From assembly GCF_016924755.1 (NCBI RefSeq), contig NZ_JAFFJX010000002.1:868001-932000 (forward strand): a stretch of 64,000 nucleotides of DNA, in the 5' to 3' direction. The notes under the pieces are model-generated. The model saw only the letters and a list, made by a program, of their open reading frames with translations. It made no database searches and was not told the origin of the DNA. Source of the DNA: Longitalea arenae (GTDB lineage: Bacteria > Bacteroidota > Bacteroidia > Chitinophagales > Chitinophagaceae). A program made the translations under genes and the position numbers. How positions within the stretch are numbered: position 1 is the first letter of the stretch; each line of letters opens with the position of its first letter. Positions 44,188 through 53,557 of this stretch are shown piece after piece.

Positions 44188-44766
44188 ATGGAAAACATTG
44201 GCACTGTAAAGTCGAAAATCGAAATGATAGACGAAGAAATAACCCATAAGTATGTAGACGAATTGCGGGCAAAAGAAAGCCGCATTGATTTTACAAAAGA
44301 CGGTTGGGTAGAAGAGATGCGGTCCATTGAATCTGAATACAGGGAAAAGATCCAACCGGAACTGGCATATATCAGAACAACGATCGGAGAGGTACTGGCC
44401 GGAAATGCGTTTAAAGATCTGCAGCCCATGGCCATTCTGCTCGAAGACACCCAACGCCTGAAGAATTACATTACACCCACTTTCGAAGAAATGGACCTGA
44501 ATGTCCAAAGCGGAAGTGCAGAGTATATCACCCTGAGCCTGGTATTATTCATGGCCAGGAACCTGGAACCGGAAGCGCGTGATGAAATGGTTTACTTCGG
44601 TGATCTGGTGCGTTTCTGTGAATCAAAAAAGATCGGGATCAAAACTATTTTGCAAAAACTGCTTCCCTACGCATCCGATGAAATAAAATACGGTACCTAT
44701 TCCGTACGGTCATTGTTCGAGGATGCCATAAAGCAGCAATCCGCGGCTGCGGGGAAGCATAAATAG
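44188..44766 (+). CDS. Unrecognised helical protein, 192 aa, T6SS-linked
   Basis: The 192-aa protein is largely helical, with an N-terminal charged coiled coil (KSKIEMIDEEITHKYVDELR ... ESEYREKIQPELAY) and an amphipathic second half (EYITLSLVLFMARNLEPEARDEMV). It has no signal or membrane segment. It starts 40 bases after the previous gene and ends 51 bases before the Rhs gene, so the three are probably co-transcribed. A chaperone or adaptor role is likely from position only. Confidence 0.65.
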   Translation: MENIGTVKSKIEMIDEEITHKYVDELRAKESRIDFTKDGWVEEMRSIESEYREKIQPELAYIRTTIGEVLAGNAFKDLQPMAILLEDTQRLKNYITPTFEEMDLNVQSGSAEYITLSLVLFMARNLEPEARDEMVYFGDLVRFCESKKIGIKTILQKLLPYASDEIKYGTYSVRSLFEDAIKQQSAAAGKHK

Positions 44767-44817
44767 TTTGATGGAGCCAACTATCAATCATTATACAATT
44801 GAACAATAGTAAACCTT

Positions 44818-47800
44818 ATGTACGTAGCCAACACACACCTGAAACCGGTGATCGGCATTGATATTCACTTCGTGAATTTGCCTTTTCCTTTTGTACCACT
44901 TCCACATCCATATATCGGGTTGGTCATCGACCCTTTCGATTATCTGCCATTTATTGGCGCCACGGTAAAAGTAAACCACGTTCCACGGGGTAATACCGAT
45001 ACCGCAGGCATGATCATCACCTTTATACATATTCCATTTGGCGCCGGCTTTACCTTAATTCCCCTTATCGGGCACGACAGCTCGAATTTCTTTGGCAGTA
45101 AGACCGTATCGGTTGATGGCGCCCCCATGAGCGGTGCAGGCTACATGCTCATGACCTGTAACGACATCGGTTTGCCATTGTCGTTCAGACCTGGTAAGAA
45201 ATTCAAACCTATTCCTTCGCTCTACCTGCCTACCTCATTCTGTATACCCCTGGAATGGGGAAAGCCGGTAAAAGTGGGTGGTCCGCTGGTGCCCAACTTC
45301 AGCATGATGGCATTATTGAAAGCATTTGCTTTTGGCTCTTTCTTAAAAGTATTTGGAAAGGCAGGCGGCAAAATGATGAAGAAGTTAGCTAAAAAAGCAA
45401 AAAGCAGCGGAGCCTCCAAAAAGCTTAAAAGCGCCTTGTGTAAGCTGGGCCTGGAACCGGTAGATCTGATAACCGGAAGGGTCACTTATGAAGTAACTGA
45501 TTTTGAACTGCCGGGAGCGATTCCTATCCAGTGGGTGCGCACCTGGGATAGCGATGCTTCTTTTGACGGACCGCTGGGACATAACGTACAATTATGCTAC
45601 GACCGCTGCGTGAAGCTGTGGGCAGAGGAAGAAGTTTTGACAATAACGCTCGAAGACGGACGGTTGGCAGCATTTCCACTGCTGGGTCCGGGAGAAAGTT
45701 TTTATCATCCCCATGAAAAAATAAAACTGCAACGCAGGCAGAATGGCCATTATTTGCTGGAAGATTATAACGAGGACCTCTATTACCATTTCAATCACGA
45801 AACAGAGCCGGGGGTCTGGCGTTTGTCGCTGATCGAAAATTACCACGGCAACTCAATAAAACTGCATTACACCGGCAGCTACCTTCGCGGTATTACAGAC
45901 AGCGCCGGCCGGCAACTGATCTTTACCCTTGATAAAGCACATCGTATTACACAGGTAACAGTAAGGCATCACAATACCCAACAGGTGCTGGTGACATATG
46001 CATATAATGAAGAAGGCGATCTCACGGCCGTTGCCGATGCTTTGAATCAGGTGACCACCATGGAGTACCATTATCACCTGATCATTAAAAAGACTGACCG
46101 CACCGGTCAGCGGTTTTACTGGGAATACGATCGGCATAAACGTTGTATCCATGCCTGGGGCGATGACGGTGTGCTGGAAGGCTTCATAGAATACGGCAAA
46201 GGATATAATACGGTAACCAATTCCCTCGGCGAAACCACTACCTATTTTTACGATGAGAATAATTTATGTATCCAGGAAACCGACCACTATGGTAATCATA
46301 AATATACCGAGTACACAGAAGATTTTGAAGTGTACCGCAAAATAGATGAGCTAGGCAATATCGTTGGGTATGCCTATGATGAAAAGAACCTGTTAAAAGA
46401 AAAGACCTTGCCCGATGGGTCTGTCATCCAGTATCGCTATACCGGTTTCAATAAATTATCCCTCGTTGTATATCCCGATGCTACAACGGAATCGTTCAAT
46501 TACGATGACCAGCGCAGATTACGTTTTGTGAACTATCCTGATGGCAAAACAATTTCCTATCACTATAATCTGGAAGGACAGCTGGAAACGATCACAGAAA
46601 CCGGTAACCGGAAAACAATGCTTACCTGGGATGAAGACGATAACCTAACCGCGCTTCAGCTACCGGAGGGCACAAGCGCCAGCTGGAAATACGATGACCT
46701 GGGGAATTGCATACAAACAACTACTACAGCCGGCCTCACGCGCTATTTTGAATACGATGCTTTGAACCGGGTACGGAAAATTCACCTGCCAGATGGCAAT
46801 ACCATCATGCTTAATTACAATGCCTATGCTGAAGTTACCGAAGCGGCAGATAAGTACAACCAGGTATATTTTGAATATACGCCTTTCGGGGATCTGAAGA
46901 AACGCAAACAGGGTGATGAAGAAATGCGCTTTCTCTATGACACGGAAGGACAGCTGCGCACGATCATCGATGAAGCAGGACGTCATTACACCATTGATTA
47001 TAATTACAGGGGCGAGATCGCACAGGAAACAGGCTTTGAAGGAATGCAGATACGCTATGAACGGGATGCCAGCGGCAGAGTGATCAAAGTACAAAGACCT
47101 GGTGGCCGGTATACCCAATATGATTATGATGCAAATGGAGATATCATCCGGGTGTCGTACCAGGATGGCAGCTGGGAAATATTCAACTACGATAAAGGCG
47201 GCCAGCTTATAGAAGCCATTAATGAGCATTGCACCATCCGCTACAAGCGAAATAAACAAGGCAGGATCGTTCAGGAAGAACAGGATGGTTATAGGGTAGA
47301 AGTTAGCTACGATGATCAGGGAAACCGCACACGGGTGAGGAGTAACCTCGGCGCCGACATTAAATTACATTATGATAAGCTCGGTTATGTAGGCGAATTG
47401 CATGCGGGTTTTCATACCCATGGAAAACAACCGGGCGCAGCTACGAATTGGCGGGCTGGTTTCAGCTACAACCAGTTTGGCTGTGAAACAGCCAGGGAAC
47501 TGCCGGGAGGCATTAAAAGTGAATGGGTGCATGGCCCTGACGGAAGGCCGCAGGAAAATAAGATCAGCAAAAGGGGCGTGGTGAAAAGCTGGAAAAAATA
47601 TACCTGGAACACCGAAGACCGCCTGGTAAATATTTTTGAAGCGCTTACGCAAAGCCATACACAGTTTAAACATGATACAGCCGGTAACCTGGTATTTGCG
47701 CAATATGCCGATAACCGCATCGTGCACCGCACAGCTGATGCCACCGGCAATTTATTTGAAACAAAAGAAAGGAACGATCGCCGCTATAATGCAGCCGGTG

Positions 47801-48987
47801 CCTTATTAGAAAGCAAAAAATACCTGTACGAATATGATGAAGAAGGTAACCTCAGCAGTAAAACGGAAAAAGCAACATCCGCGAAAACGCGGTACCAATG
47901 GTATGCCAACGGCATGCTGAAAAAAGTGATACGGCCCGACGGCAAAATGGTATCGTTCAAATACGATGCATTGGGCCGCAGAATTGAAAAACTCGTAACC
48001 AATGAGAGCTATAAAGGAAGTGCCACTGGCACCGTCACCCGTTGGGTATGGGATGGGGATGTGCCGCTGCACGAATGGAGCTATGATGAAAAAGACCGGC
48101 CACAGGCCATTGTAAATGAGTGGGGTAAAATTGAATATGACAAGGAAGAACCGAATCCGCAAAACGCTGCAGGCGGCATCACCTGGGTGTTTGAAGCGGA
48201 AAATTTTATACCTTGCGCCAAGCTTACCAGCGACAGTTCTTATAGTATCCTTTGTGACCATATTGGTACACCAACAGAAGCGTATGATGAGCATGGTAAT
48301 AAGGCCTGGTGCCTGGAAATGGATATATATGGAAGAGCAAGGAACAATCAGGTAAATAACACTTATATACCATTCCGCTATCAGGGCCAGTATGAAGACG
48401 TGGAAACCGGCTTATACTACAACCGGTACCGGTATTATTCACCCGAGGAAGGTGCGTATATTAGCCAGGACCCTCAACGCTTACTCGGTGGCAGCCGGAT
48501 GTATGCCTATGTGATTGATCCCAATGCCCTGATCGACATTTTCGGATTAAACCCAACTTATTTTCCGCTCGATAACCTGGGCCGGGCAACAGGCGGCACC
48601 GCAAAAGTTACCAAAAGCATGATCGGTACCGGTACCAGCGCAGGATCCGTTGATCCACCGGGATGGAGAGGCGGCGAACACCCATACCACCAACAAAGAG
48701 GTCACCTTATTGCCAAGAACCATGGCGGTAGCGGAACAGACCCGAAAAACCTGGTAACGATCAAGGATGGAACGAACCACCCGGGCATGACCAAATATGA
48801 GAACAGGATCACCAAACATGTGAAGAAAGGCAATACGGTCACCGTAACGGTGAAACCGCATTATAGGGGAACCAATAAGCTTCCTTATAAGATCTCGATG
48901 TATGCTGTGGATCAAAAAGGCAGGATTATTGTAGATACGGAGGTCAAAAACAACATCAGACAAAAACATAAGTGTTGTAAACCATAA
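44818..48987 (+). CDS. PAAR-Rhs effector with C-terminal nuclease domain
   Basis: The 1389-aa protein starts with a PAAR-like region at about 10-125 (KTVSVDGAPMSGAGY), which caps the VgrG spike, then a DUF6531-type region (VDLITGRVTYEVTDFELPG) near 215. Many Rhs YD repeats of the form YDxxGNxxxxxxGxxxxxYxYDxxxR follow. The Rhs core ends with RYRYYSPEEGAYISQDPQRL and YAYVIDPNALIDIFGLN at about 1245, where the toxin begins. The last 144 residues hold a DNA/RNA non-specific endonuclease pattern, QRGHLIAKNHGGSG with His1296 and DPKNLVTI. The likely target is nucleic acid of a rival cell. A SUKH-type immunity gene follows 17 bases later. Confidence 0.9.
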   Translation: MYVANTHLKPVIGIDIHFVNLPFPFVPLPHPYIGLVIDPFDYLPFIGATVKVNHVPRGNTDTAGMIITFIHIPFGAGFTLIPLIGHDSSNFFGSKTVSVDGAPMSGAGYMLMTCNDIGLPLSFRPGKKFKPIPSLYLPTSFCIPLEWGKPVKVGGPLVPNFSMMALLKAFAFGSFLKVFGKAGGKMMKKLAKKAKSSGASKKLKSALCKLGLEPVDLITGRVTYEVTDFELPGAIPIQWVRTWDSDASFDGPLGHNVQLCYDRCVKLWAEEEVLTITLEDGRLAAFPLLGPGESFYHPHEKIKLQRRQNGHYLLEDYNEDLYYHFNHETEPGVWRLSLIENYHGNSIKLHYTGSYLRGITDSAGRQLIFTLDKAHRITQVTVRHHNTQQVLVTYAYNEEGDLTAVADALNQVTTMEYHYHLIIKKTDRTGQRFYWEYDRHKRCIHAWGDDGVLEGFIEYGKGYNTVTNSLGETTTYFYDENNLCIQETDHYGNHKYTEYTEDFEVYRKIDELGNIVGYAYDEKNLLKEKTLPDGSVIQYRYTGFNKLSLVVYPDATTESFNYDDQRRLRFVNYPDGKTISYHYNLEGQLETITETGNRKTMLTWDEDDNLTALQLPEGTSASWKYDDLGNCIQTTTTAGLTRYFEYDALNRVRKIHLPDGNTIMLNYNAYAEVTEAADKYNQVYFEYTPFGDLKKRKQGDEEMRFLYDTEGQLRTIIDEAGRHYTIDYNYRGEIAQETGFEGMQIRYERDASGRVIKVQRPGGRYTQYDYDANGDIIRVSYQDGSWEIFNYDKGGQLIEAINEHCTIRYKRNKQGRIVQEEQDGYRVEVSYDDQGNRTRVRSNLGADIKLHYDKLGYVGELHAGFHTHGKQPGAATNWRAGFSYNQFGCETARELPGGIKSEWVHGPDGRPQENKISKRGVVKSWKKYTWNTEDRLVNIFEALTQSHTQFKHDTAGNLVFAQYADNRIVHRTADATGNLFETKERNDRRYNAAGALLESKKYLYEYDEEGNLSSKTEKATSAKTRYQWYANGMLKKVIRPDGKMVSFKYDALGRRIEKLVTNESYKGSATGTVTRWVWDGDVPLHEWSYDEKDRPQAIVNEWGKIEYDKEEPNPQNAAGGITWVFEAENFIPCAKLTSDSSYSILCDHIGTPTEAYDEHGNKAWCLEMDIYGRARNNQVNNTYIPFRYQGQYEDVETGLYYNRYRYYSPEEGAYISQDPQRLLGGSRMYAYVIDPNALIDIFGLNPTYFPLDNLGRATGGTAKVTKSMIGTGTSAGSVDPPGWRGGEHPYHQQRGHLIAKNHGGSGTDPKNLVTIKDGTNHPGMTKYENRITKHVKKGNTVTVTVKPHYRGTNKLPYKISMYAVDQKGRIIVDTEVKNNIRQKHKCCKP

Positions 48988-49004
48988 TAAAACAGATTGA
49001 GCAT

Positions 49005-49550
49005 ATGTTTTCTTTACAAGTGAATGGAACACCGACAGAGCATGGCAATATTTCTTTCCTGGAAAGTTATACATTCGACAATGGCAGTCATTTTCCGAAA
49101 TCGTATCAGGAATTTGCCAAACAACTGGGTTATGGAAAATTAATGGACTCATTCATTATTTATATACCTATGGATGATCATGGCGATTCATGGAATGTAA
49201 GAAGCGAAGAGATCAGAGATACTTATTACGAAGAAATTGAAGACATCGAAGATGAAGATGACGATGATTTCATGTATGACCTGGAACCGGATGGTTCCCT
49301 GGAACTGATGAAAACATGGGTTCCCTTCGCATCCAGTGAGAACGGTGAATACCTGTTCTGGGATGTGAGGAAAGAGCACAATGGAGAATTCGATATTTAT
49401 ATTACCGACTTCCGTTCAGGGATCATAAAAGCAGGAAAAGACCTGAATGAAGTGATTGAAAAAATGTGTGATCCCAAAAAGTATAAAAAGGTGCTGCCTT
49501 TCAATGAAAAGCCGATGAATAAAGTATTTAAACCACTCGTAAAGAAGTAA
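49005..49550 (+). CDS. SUKH (SMI1/KNR4)-type immunity protein for the Rhs nuclease
   Basis: The 181-aa protein has the SUKH pattern: FPKSYQEFAKQLGYG near the N-terminus, then FIIYIPMDD, and WVPFASSENGEYLFWDV in the second half. It is strongly acidic (EEIEDIEDEDDDD) and lacks a signal peptide, as expected for a protein that blocks a nuclease in the cytosol. It starts 17 bases after the Rhs gene, the standard place of a cognate immunity gene. Pairing is inferred from position. Confidence 0.8.
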   Translation: MFSLQVNGTPTEHGNISFLESYTFDNGSHFPKSYQEFAKQLGYGKLMDSFIIYIPMDDHGDSWNVRSEEIRDTYYEEIEDIEDEDDDDFMYDLEPDGSLELMKTWVPFASSENGEYLFWDVRKEHNGEFDIYITDFRSGIIKAGKDLNEVIEKMCDPKKYKKVLPFNEKPMNKVFKPLVKK

Positions 49551-49608
49551 TACGCGTTTACTAATGTTCCAACCCTGCAAAAACCCGTTGGTGCATTATA
49601 GTTATAGC

Positions 49609-49640
49609 GCCCTGCCTTTTCTCATTGATACAGGCAGGGC
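49609..49640. terminator. Bidirectional terminator between the immunity gene and doxX-like gene
   Basis: A 9-bp perfect stem (GCCCTGCCT / AGGCAGGGC) with a 14-base loop is flanked by TTTT on one side and TTCTGTTT on the other, between convergent genes. Confidence 0.75.
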
Positions 49641-49646
49641 TTCTGT

Positions 49647-50096
49647 TTAACTATTCCCGTTCTTCTTTTTTTCATCAAAATAGCCATCCACCGACCAGGG
49701 GCCGTTACCGGCAATCGCAAAATAAATAAGCCCGATCAACACAACCACGGTGATAGCCATTTGCTGAAAAGGCCGGAACATTTCTTCCTGGTTGATAAAG
49801 AAAATAGCACCAACCAGGATCGGGATCTGAATAATACAGGCAACCCGTGTAAGTAATCCCACGGCCAGGAATAAGCCGCCCACTATATGGGCAAAAACTA
49901 TATAGTGACCAAGCATACTTAAAGCAAAATAACTGTTGGGCAGAAAATCACCCATGCGGCCAATCATCGCGCTCATGTTATGAAGAAACTCGATGCCTTT
50001 GTAGCATAAGAACAAACCCAGGGCGATACGGGGAATATCCGCCCATTTGGGATGATGCCTGTCACCCCAATACTCAAGACGTTGAAGGAGGTTCAT
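49647..50096 (-). CDS. DoxX family membrane protein
   Basis: The 149-aa protein has four hydrophobic segments (IPRIALGLFLCYKGIEFL; FALSMLGHYIVFAHIVGGLFLAVGLLTR; IQIPILVGAIFFI; MAITVVVLIGLIYFAIAG), the standard DoxX layout. I start at the ATG at 50096; an ATG 50 codons upstream would add a non-homologous Lys/Ser/Cys-rich stretch. DoxX proteins are quinol-linked or of unknown redox-stress role in the inner membrane. It is read from the opposite strand to the T6SS genes and marks the island's right edge. Confidence 0.85.
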   Translation of the reverse strand: MNLLQRLEYWGDRHHPKWADIPRIALGLFLCYKGIEFLHNMSAMIGRMGDFLPNSYFALSMLGHYIVFAHIVGGLFLAVGLLTRVACIIQIPILVGAIFFINQEEMFRPFQQMAITVVVLIGLIYFAIAGNGPWSVDGYFDEKKKNGNS

Positions 50097-50187
50097 CTGG
50101 CAAATTTTGAAGTTAATAAAGAAAGAGCGGTACAAAGGTAGGTATATTCCGGAAAAGCACTTGAAACACATGCTAATACATATAAAA

Positions 50188-50224
50188 AAGCGTCCCATCC
50201 GGATCAAACCCGAACGGGACGCTT
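50188..50224 (-). terminator. Intrinsic terminator after the 159-aa gene
   Basis: A 9-bp perfect stem (AAGCGTCCC / GGGACGCTT) is followed on the reverse strand by a run of six T. It ends the transcript of the gene at 50250-50729 before the DoxX gene. Confidence 0.85.
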
Positions 50225-50249
50225 TACTGCTGCTATTTTTATTCAACTT

Positions 50250-50729
50250 TTAAACGGATATAGAGGCGCTTTTTGCGGAAAACAACCAGTCAGATAACTT
50301 ACTGGCGATCTTCAGCCGGCTGGGGAAAGAACCATTGATGTTGCCGGTATAATCTACAAACTTCACCATCACTTTTATCATGATCAACTGTTCATTTCTG
50401 GCTTTTTCCTGGCGCGCTTCGGAAACAGCTAACCATTTTTCCATCTCGGCAGCATCCACCACAATCTCACCTTTACCCTGCACCTTAAGGCGATAGCCGA
50501 TCCCTTTTTTAAAAAACTCCAACCGTACGGGGAATTCCTTATCGAATGCCTCCAGGTCCTGCGCAGGTTTGGGAATAACAAACCGGATCTCACCATTGTC
50601 ATTGAGCTCCATTTCAGTAACCAGGTGATTAGGTAGTTTAAACAAAGCGTCACCTTCAGCAAAAAACAAAGCGCTGTTCAGTTCAGATAACTTCCTCTTC
50701 AACAATTTACCGGGTAAACTAGTATTCAT
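50250..50729 (-). CDS. Pyridoxamine-5'-phosphate-oxidase-like (split-barrel) small protein
   Basis: The 159-aa protein has alternating beta strands in the middle (ALFFAEGDALFKL, RFVIPKPAQ, VRLEFFKKGIGYRLKVQGKGEIV), consistent with the flavin-binding split barrel of general-stress/PNPOx-like proteins. The C-terminal part is helical, with WLAVSEARQEKARNEQ. I start at ATG 50729. Function is uncertain. A PilZ-like or other small-barrel fold is the alternative. Confidence 0.5.
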   Translation of the reverse strand: MNTSLPGKLLKRKLSELNSALFFAEGDALFKLPNHLVTEMELNDNGEIRFVIPKPAQDLEAFDKEFPVRLEFFKKGIGYRLKVQGKGEIVVDAAEMEKWLAVSEARQEKARNEQLIMIKVMVKFVDYTGNINGSFPSRLKIASKLSDWLFSAKSASISV

Positions 50730-50974
50730 AGATTCCGTTTTATATGATAGAATAAAAAACATCGGTATGGATTACACATCTTCAGCCCCTCGGGTATAAT
50801 ATATGATACCCAATTGCCATACCATGTTCCTAATGAATGATTCTTAATGAATTAAAACAGGCATATCAAAAAATCCGTCCCATAAATGGACAGGTTTTTC
50901 CAAAATTGATATTCCTGGCACTTACCGTTGGATTACCCGGTGAATTGTAAAAAAAGTAGAATAAACTGGATTTA

Positions 50975-51277
50975 TCAGACCTGTGAACCTTTTATAAGAA
51001 CAACCGATTGAACAGATTGTTCTTTAAGATGTAGATAGCTTTTTCTTGTTTCATCTTCCTGATACCCCGCAAGACCCTGCTCGTTTTCAAAAGCTACCAG
51101 GTGGATTTCGAATGGCGGTTCTATTGAATTATCTACAAATGTACTACTTGTTGGCCGGATCCGAAAGAGAAGTTGTCCGTTATATTTCCACAATAGCGGA
51201 AGAACCAGGTTCTCAAATTCAAAAAATGCATCTTCCTGCCCCTCCCTGATATAAATGAGTTGTGTAATATATATCAT
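50975..51277 (-). CDS. Dimeric alpha/beta-barrel (ABM/DUF1330-like) small protein, 100 aa
   Basis: The 100-aa protein reads MIYITQLIYIREGQEDAFFEFE: an opening beta strand, then a helix, as in antibiotic-biosynthesis-monooxygenase or DUF1330 folds. WKYNGQLLFRIRPTS and FEIHLVAFENEQGLAGYQ fill the expected second half. No catalytic residues can be assigned. It lies upstream of, and is co-oriented with, the 159-aa gene, but the 245-bp gap argues against a tight operon. Confidence 0.65.
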   Translation of the reverse strand: MIYITQLIYIREGQEDAFFEFENLVLPLLWKYNGQLLFRIRPTSSTFVDNSIEPPFEIHLVAFENEQGLAGYQEDETRKSYLHLKEQSVQSVVLIKGSQV

Positions 51278-51698
51278 GACAGCCTTTTCTGCAATATACC
51301 CTTAATACAACCTAAATCTGCAACATTTTTCTTTTACTGTTAATCATTGAATTGTTAAAGCATTCGATCCCTGCATAAAAAAAATGCAGGAGACAAATAA
51401 ACAATGTGGTGAGTGGGTAACCAATAGCTTACTATAAACGTGTACATAAGCGTTATACAGCATCGATTGAATCAGGAAACATATAAATCAACAGTATGGT
51501 GTCAGTTGCATTTCTTACCCGGGCAGCAACCATCCATCTGCACAATCTATATTAAAGAAGGAGAAAAGATCGAAGTAAAAATAAAACACGTTATGCAACC
51601 GATTGCCTGCAATGGCCGTCCACGCTTACAAATGTTTTTAAACACTTATCTTAACATTTTTTATACACTGTGTTAATAGATCGATAACATAATTAAAC

Positions 51699-51706
51699 TA
51701 CATTTG
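51699..51706 (+). promoter_or_regulatory. -7 box (TACATTTG)
   Basis: TACATTTG is a full TAnnTTTG match in an AT-rich tract, and a terminator begins 27 bases later. No well-placed -33 TTG was found. Confidence 0.5.
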
Positions 51707-51712
51707 CACTTT

Positions 51713-51769
51713 CATATGGCAAGCAATCGTTTGAGCCTTTTGTTTCTACAAAGGGCTTCTTTTTTTTAG
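51713..51769 (+). ncRNA. Candidate short transcript or 17-codon leader peptide ending in a terminator
   Basis: From the -7 box a transcript would start near 51713. An ATG at 51716 opens a 17-codon frame (MASNRLSLLFLQRASFF) whose stop lies in the terminator's T run. The hairpin AGCCTTTTG / CAAAGGGCT with a 6-base loop and 9 T's follows at 51734-51766. It could be an attenuator leader, a small RNA, or the tail of a longer upstream transcript. Confidence 0.4.
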
Positions 51770-52066
51770 CCAGTTGAGCGCTCAATAGCCACCTGTTGAA
51801 ACAGTCAAATCGTAAAAATCCGCCCCCCGGCCGTGTTTTAACTATAAGCAGCATAACCTTACTGACAATCTATTGTATTATACATTCCATTTAAAAAGTT
51901 TGATCAGAACGTTATGAAATCCCGGTTTTAGTTGCATTCTTTGCACATCCATCCGATGAAAACCTGCACCTCGAGATCAGCAATTTACGTCCTTGCTATT
52001 TAATCAAGTTCCGGTGTTCCTGTAAAAACCTAAATCACATTGTTAACTTGATTAATTCCCGTACCA

Positions 52067-52519
52067 ATGAACCTTTTTATGAGAACCTGTGTCCTGCTAT
52101 TAGCAGGTACGATGAGTAACAGGAGTTTTGCAAACGATGGCCATACAACTCCATCCATTTTTACAGGCACCCATTTTATCAGATCCCTGCACTCTTTTGA
52201 TTCTTTGATCACCGTGCATTCGACGGCCAAGGTATGCGCCTGCCAGATCCTGAACCTGCGCAGTAATAACCACCATATAATGAATGCGGTGGTCTTTGCA
52301 GAAAAGACCAATGAGGCCGGACAAGCCAATTTTACCAAAGCCAGGATCCGGCTCGAGAGAGAAAAGCGGATCTTAAGAGCACTTTTCTATAATAAGATAG
52401 AAGTGATCGGGAAAACGACAGCCGCAACCGACTGCAACACTTTATTCCAGCAGTTGAAAAAGAAAAAGGACAACCTGTTATTGTATGAAGTATTGGATGC
52501 GGATGTAGCAGTCAGATAG
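52067..52519 (+). CDS. Small secreted hypothetical protein, 150 aa
   Basis: The protein begins with a signal peptide (MRTCVLLLAGTMSNRSFAND from the inner ATG at 52079). The mature part is mixed, with two Cys in VCACQILNL, a Lys-rich KLKKKKDN segment near the end, and an alternating pattern without known motifs. I recognise no family. It lies downstream of the candidate short transcript and converges on panB. Confidence 0.6.
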   Translation: MNLFMRTCVLLLAGTMSNRSFANDGHTTPSIFTGTHFIRSLHSFDSLITVHSTAKVCACQILNLRSNNHHIMNAVVFAEKTNEAGQANFTKARIRLEREKRILRALFYNKIEVIGKTTAATDCNTLFQQLKKKKDNLLLYEVLDADVAVR

Positions 52520-52532
52520 TTGAAGCGTTTAT

Positions 52533-52612
52533 AAGTTGATATAGTTGATAAAGTGCACAGGGCAATACAATAATGAGGTTCGCTGCGGCGCTTTGTCAAC
52601 TATATCAACCCT
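52533..52612. repeat. Inverted word-repeat element (TTGATATAGTTGATAAAG family)
   Basis: The left arm TTGATATAGTTGATAAAGTG at 52536-52556 pairs with the right arm at 52588-52608, 19 of 21 positions matching, with a 31-base loop. It lies between convergent genes and is a likely shared terminator-like structure. Confidence 0.75.
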
Positions 52613-52618
52613 GTCAGC

Positions 52619-53440
52619 TTAATACTGTTCTTTATCGCTGGGGAATTTCTTTGCCTTTACATCATTCACATAATTCTTAACGGCACCCGTGATCTGTTCG
52701 TGCAGGTTCAGGTATTGCCGTAAAAAGCGGGGTTTGAATTCTGTATTGATGCCTAACATATCGTGCATCACCAGCACCTGGCCATCGCAATACATGCCGG
52801 CCCCGATACCGATCGTTGGTATCACCAGGGATTCCGATACCTCTTTGGCCAGCACAGCAGGGATCTTTTCCAGCACAACCCCAAAACATCCTGCTTCCTG
52901 CAGTAATTTGGCATCCTGGCGCAGTTTATTGGCCTCCGCTTCTTCCTTGGCGCGAACGGTGTAGGTGCCGAATTTGTAAATGGATTGTGGTGTGAGTCCT
53001 AAATGCCCCATCACCGGAATACCGGCAGCCACTATGCGCTTAACCGATTCCAGCACTTCTTCGCCGCCTTCGAGTTTAACGGCATGCGCACCGGTTTCTT
53101 TCATAATGCGAATGGCGGAAGCCAATGCTTCTTTTGAATTCGCCTGATAGGTGCCAAACGGAAGATCAACCACAACAAAACAACGGTTAATACCGCGGAT
53201 AACCGAAGAAGCGTGATAGATCATCTGGTCGAGGGTGATAGGCAGGGTGGTTTCATGCCCGGCCATAACATTCGAGGCAGAGTCACCAACCAGTATTACA
53301 TCTATACCGGCTTCATCGAAAAGGCGGGCAAAGGAAAAATCATAGGCCGTTATCATTGAAATTTTCTCTCCTACGGCCTTCATTCTTTGTAACGTATGGG
53401 TCGTTACTTTTTTTACTTCTTTGTTGGCGTGTACCGACAT
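52619..53440 (-). CDS. panB: 3-methyl-2-oxobutanoate hydroxymethyltransferase
   Basis: PanB transfers a hydroxymethyl group from methylene-THF to ketoisovalerate, the first step of pantothenate (coenzyme A) synthesis. Motifs are [38 protein letters not shown] (metal-binding Asp) and [20 protein letters not shown]. The start at 53440 (273 aa) matches family N-termini; an ATG at 53506 would add 22 unlikely residues. It stands alone and is divergent from nothing; the next gene downstream converges. Confidence 0.95.
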   Translation of the reverse strand: MSVHANKEVKKVTTHTLQRMKAVGEKISMITAYDFSFARLFDEAGIDVILVGDSASNVMAGHETTLPITLDQMIYHASSVIRGINRCFVVVDLPFGTYQANSKEALASAIRIMKETGAHAVKLEGGEEVLESVKRIVAAGIPVMGHLGLTPQSIYKFGTYTVRAKEEAEANKLRQDAKLLQEAGCFGVVLEKIPAVLAKEVSESLVIPTIGIGAGMYCDGQVLVMHDMLGINTEFKPRFLRQYLNLHEQITGAVKNYVNDVKAKKFPSDKEQY

Positions 53441-53557
53441 AACTGGGAGTTTAAACATGTAAGGCGGGAGGGAATATGGCTCTGCATTAGAATAAAACAC
53501 ATTCATAATGCTCCTCGCAGTTGTTAGCGGCTGCTAAGGTAGGTGAATTTAGCAAAC

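Larger units (their letters stand above)
51278..52066. other. 789-bp intergenic region
   Basis: No clear protein gene is seen. A 78-codon GTG-started frame at 51440-51676 has no family features. The region contains the candidate small RNA at 51699-51769. The rest is AT-rich sequence. Confidence 0.45.

Noticed and set aside
47402-47750. Short forward and reverse frames inside the Rhs gene
   Set aside because: They are shadows of the Rhs repeat region in other frames.
51440-51676. 78-codon GTG-started frame
   Set aside because: It has a non-ATG start, no conserved motif and no promoter at a suitable distance.
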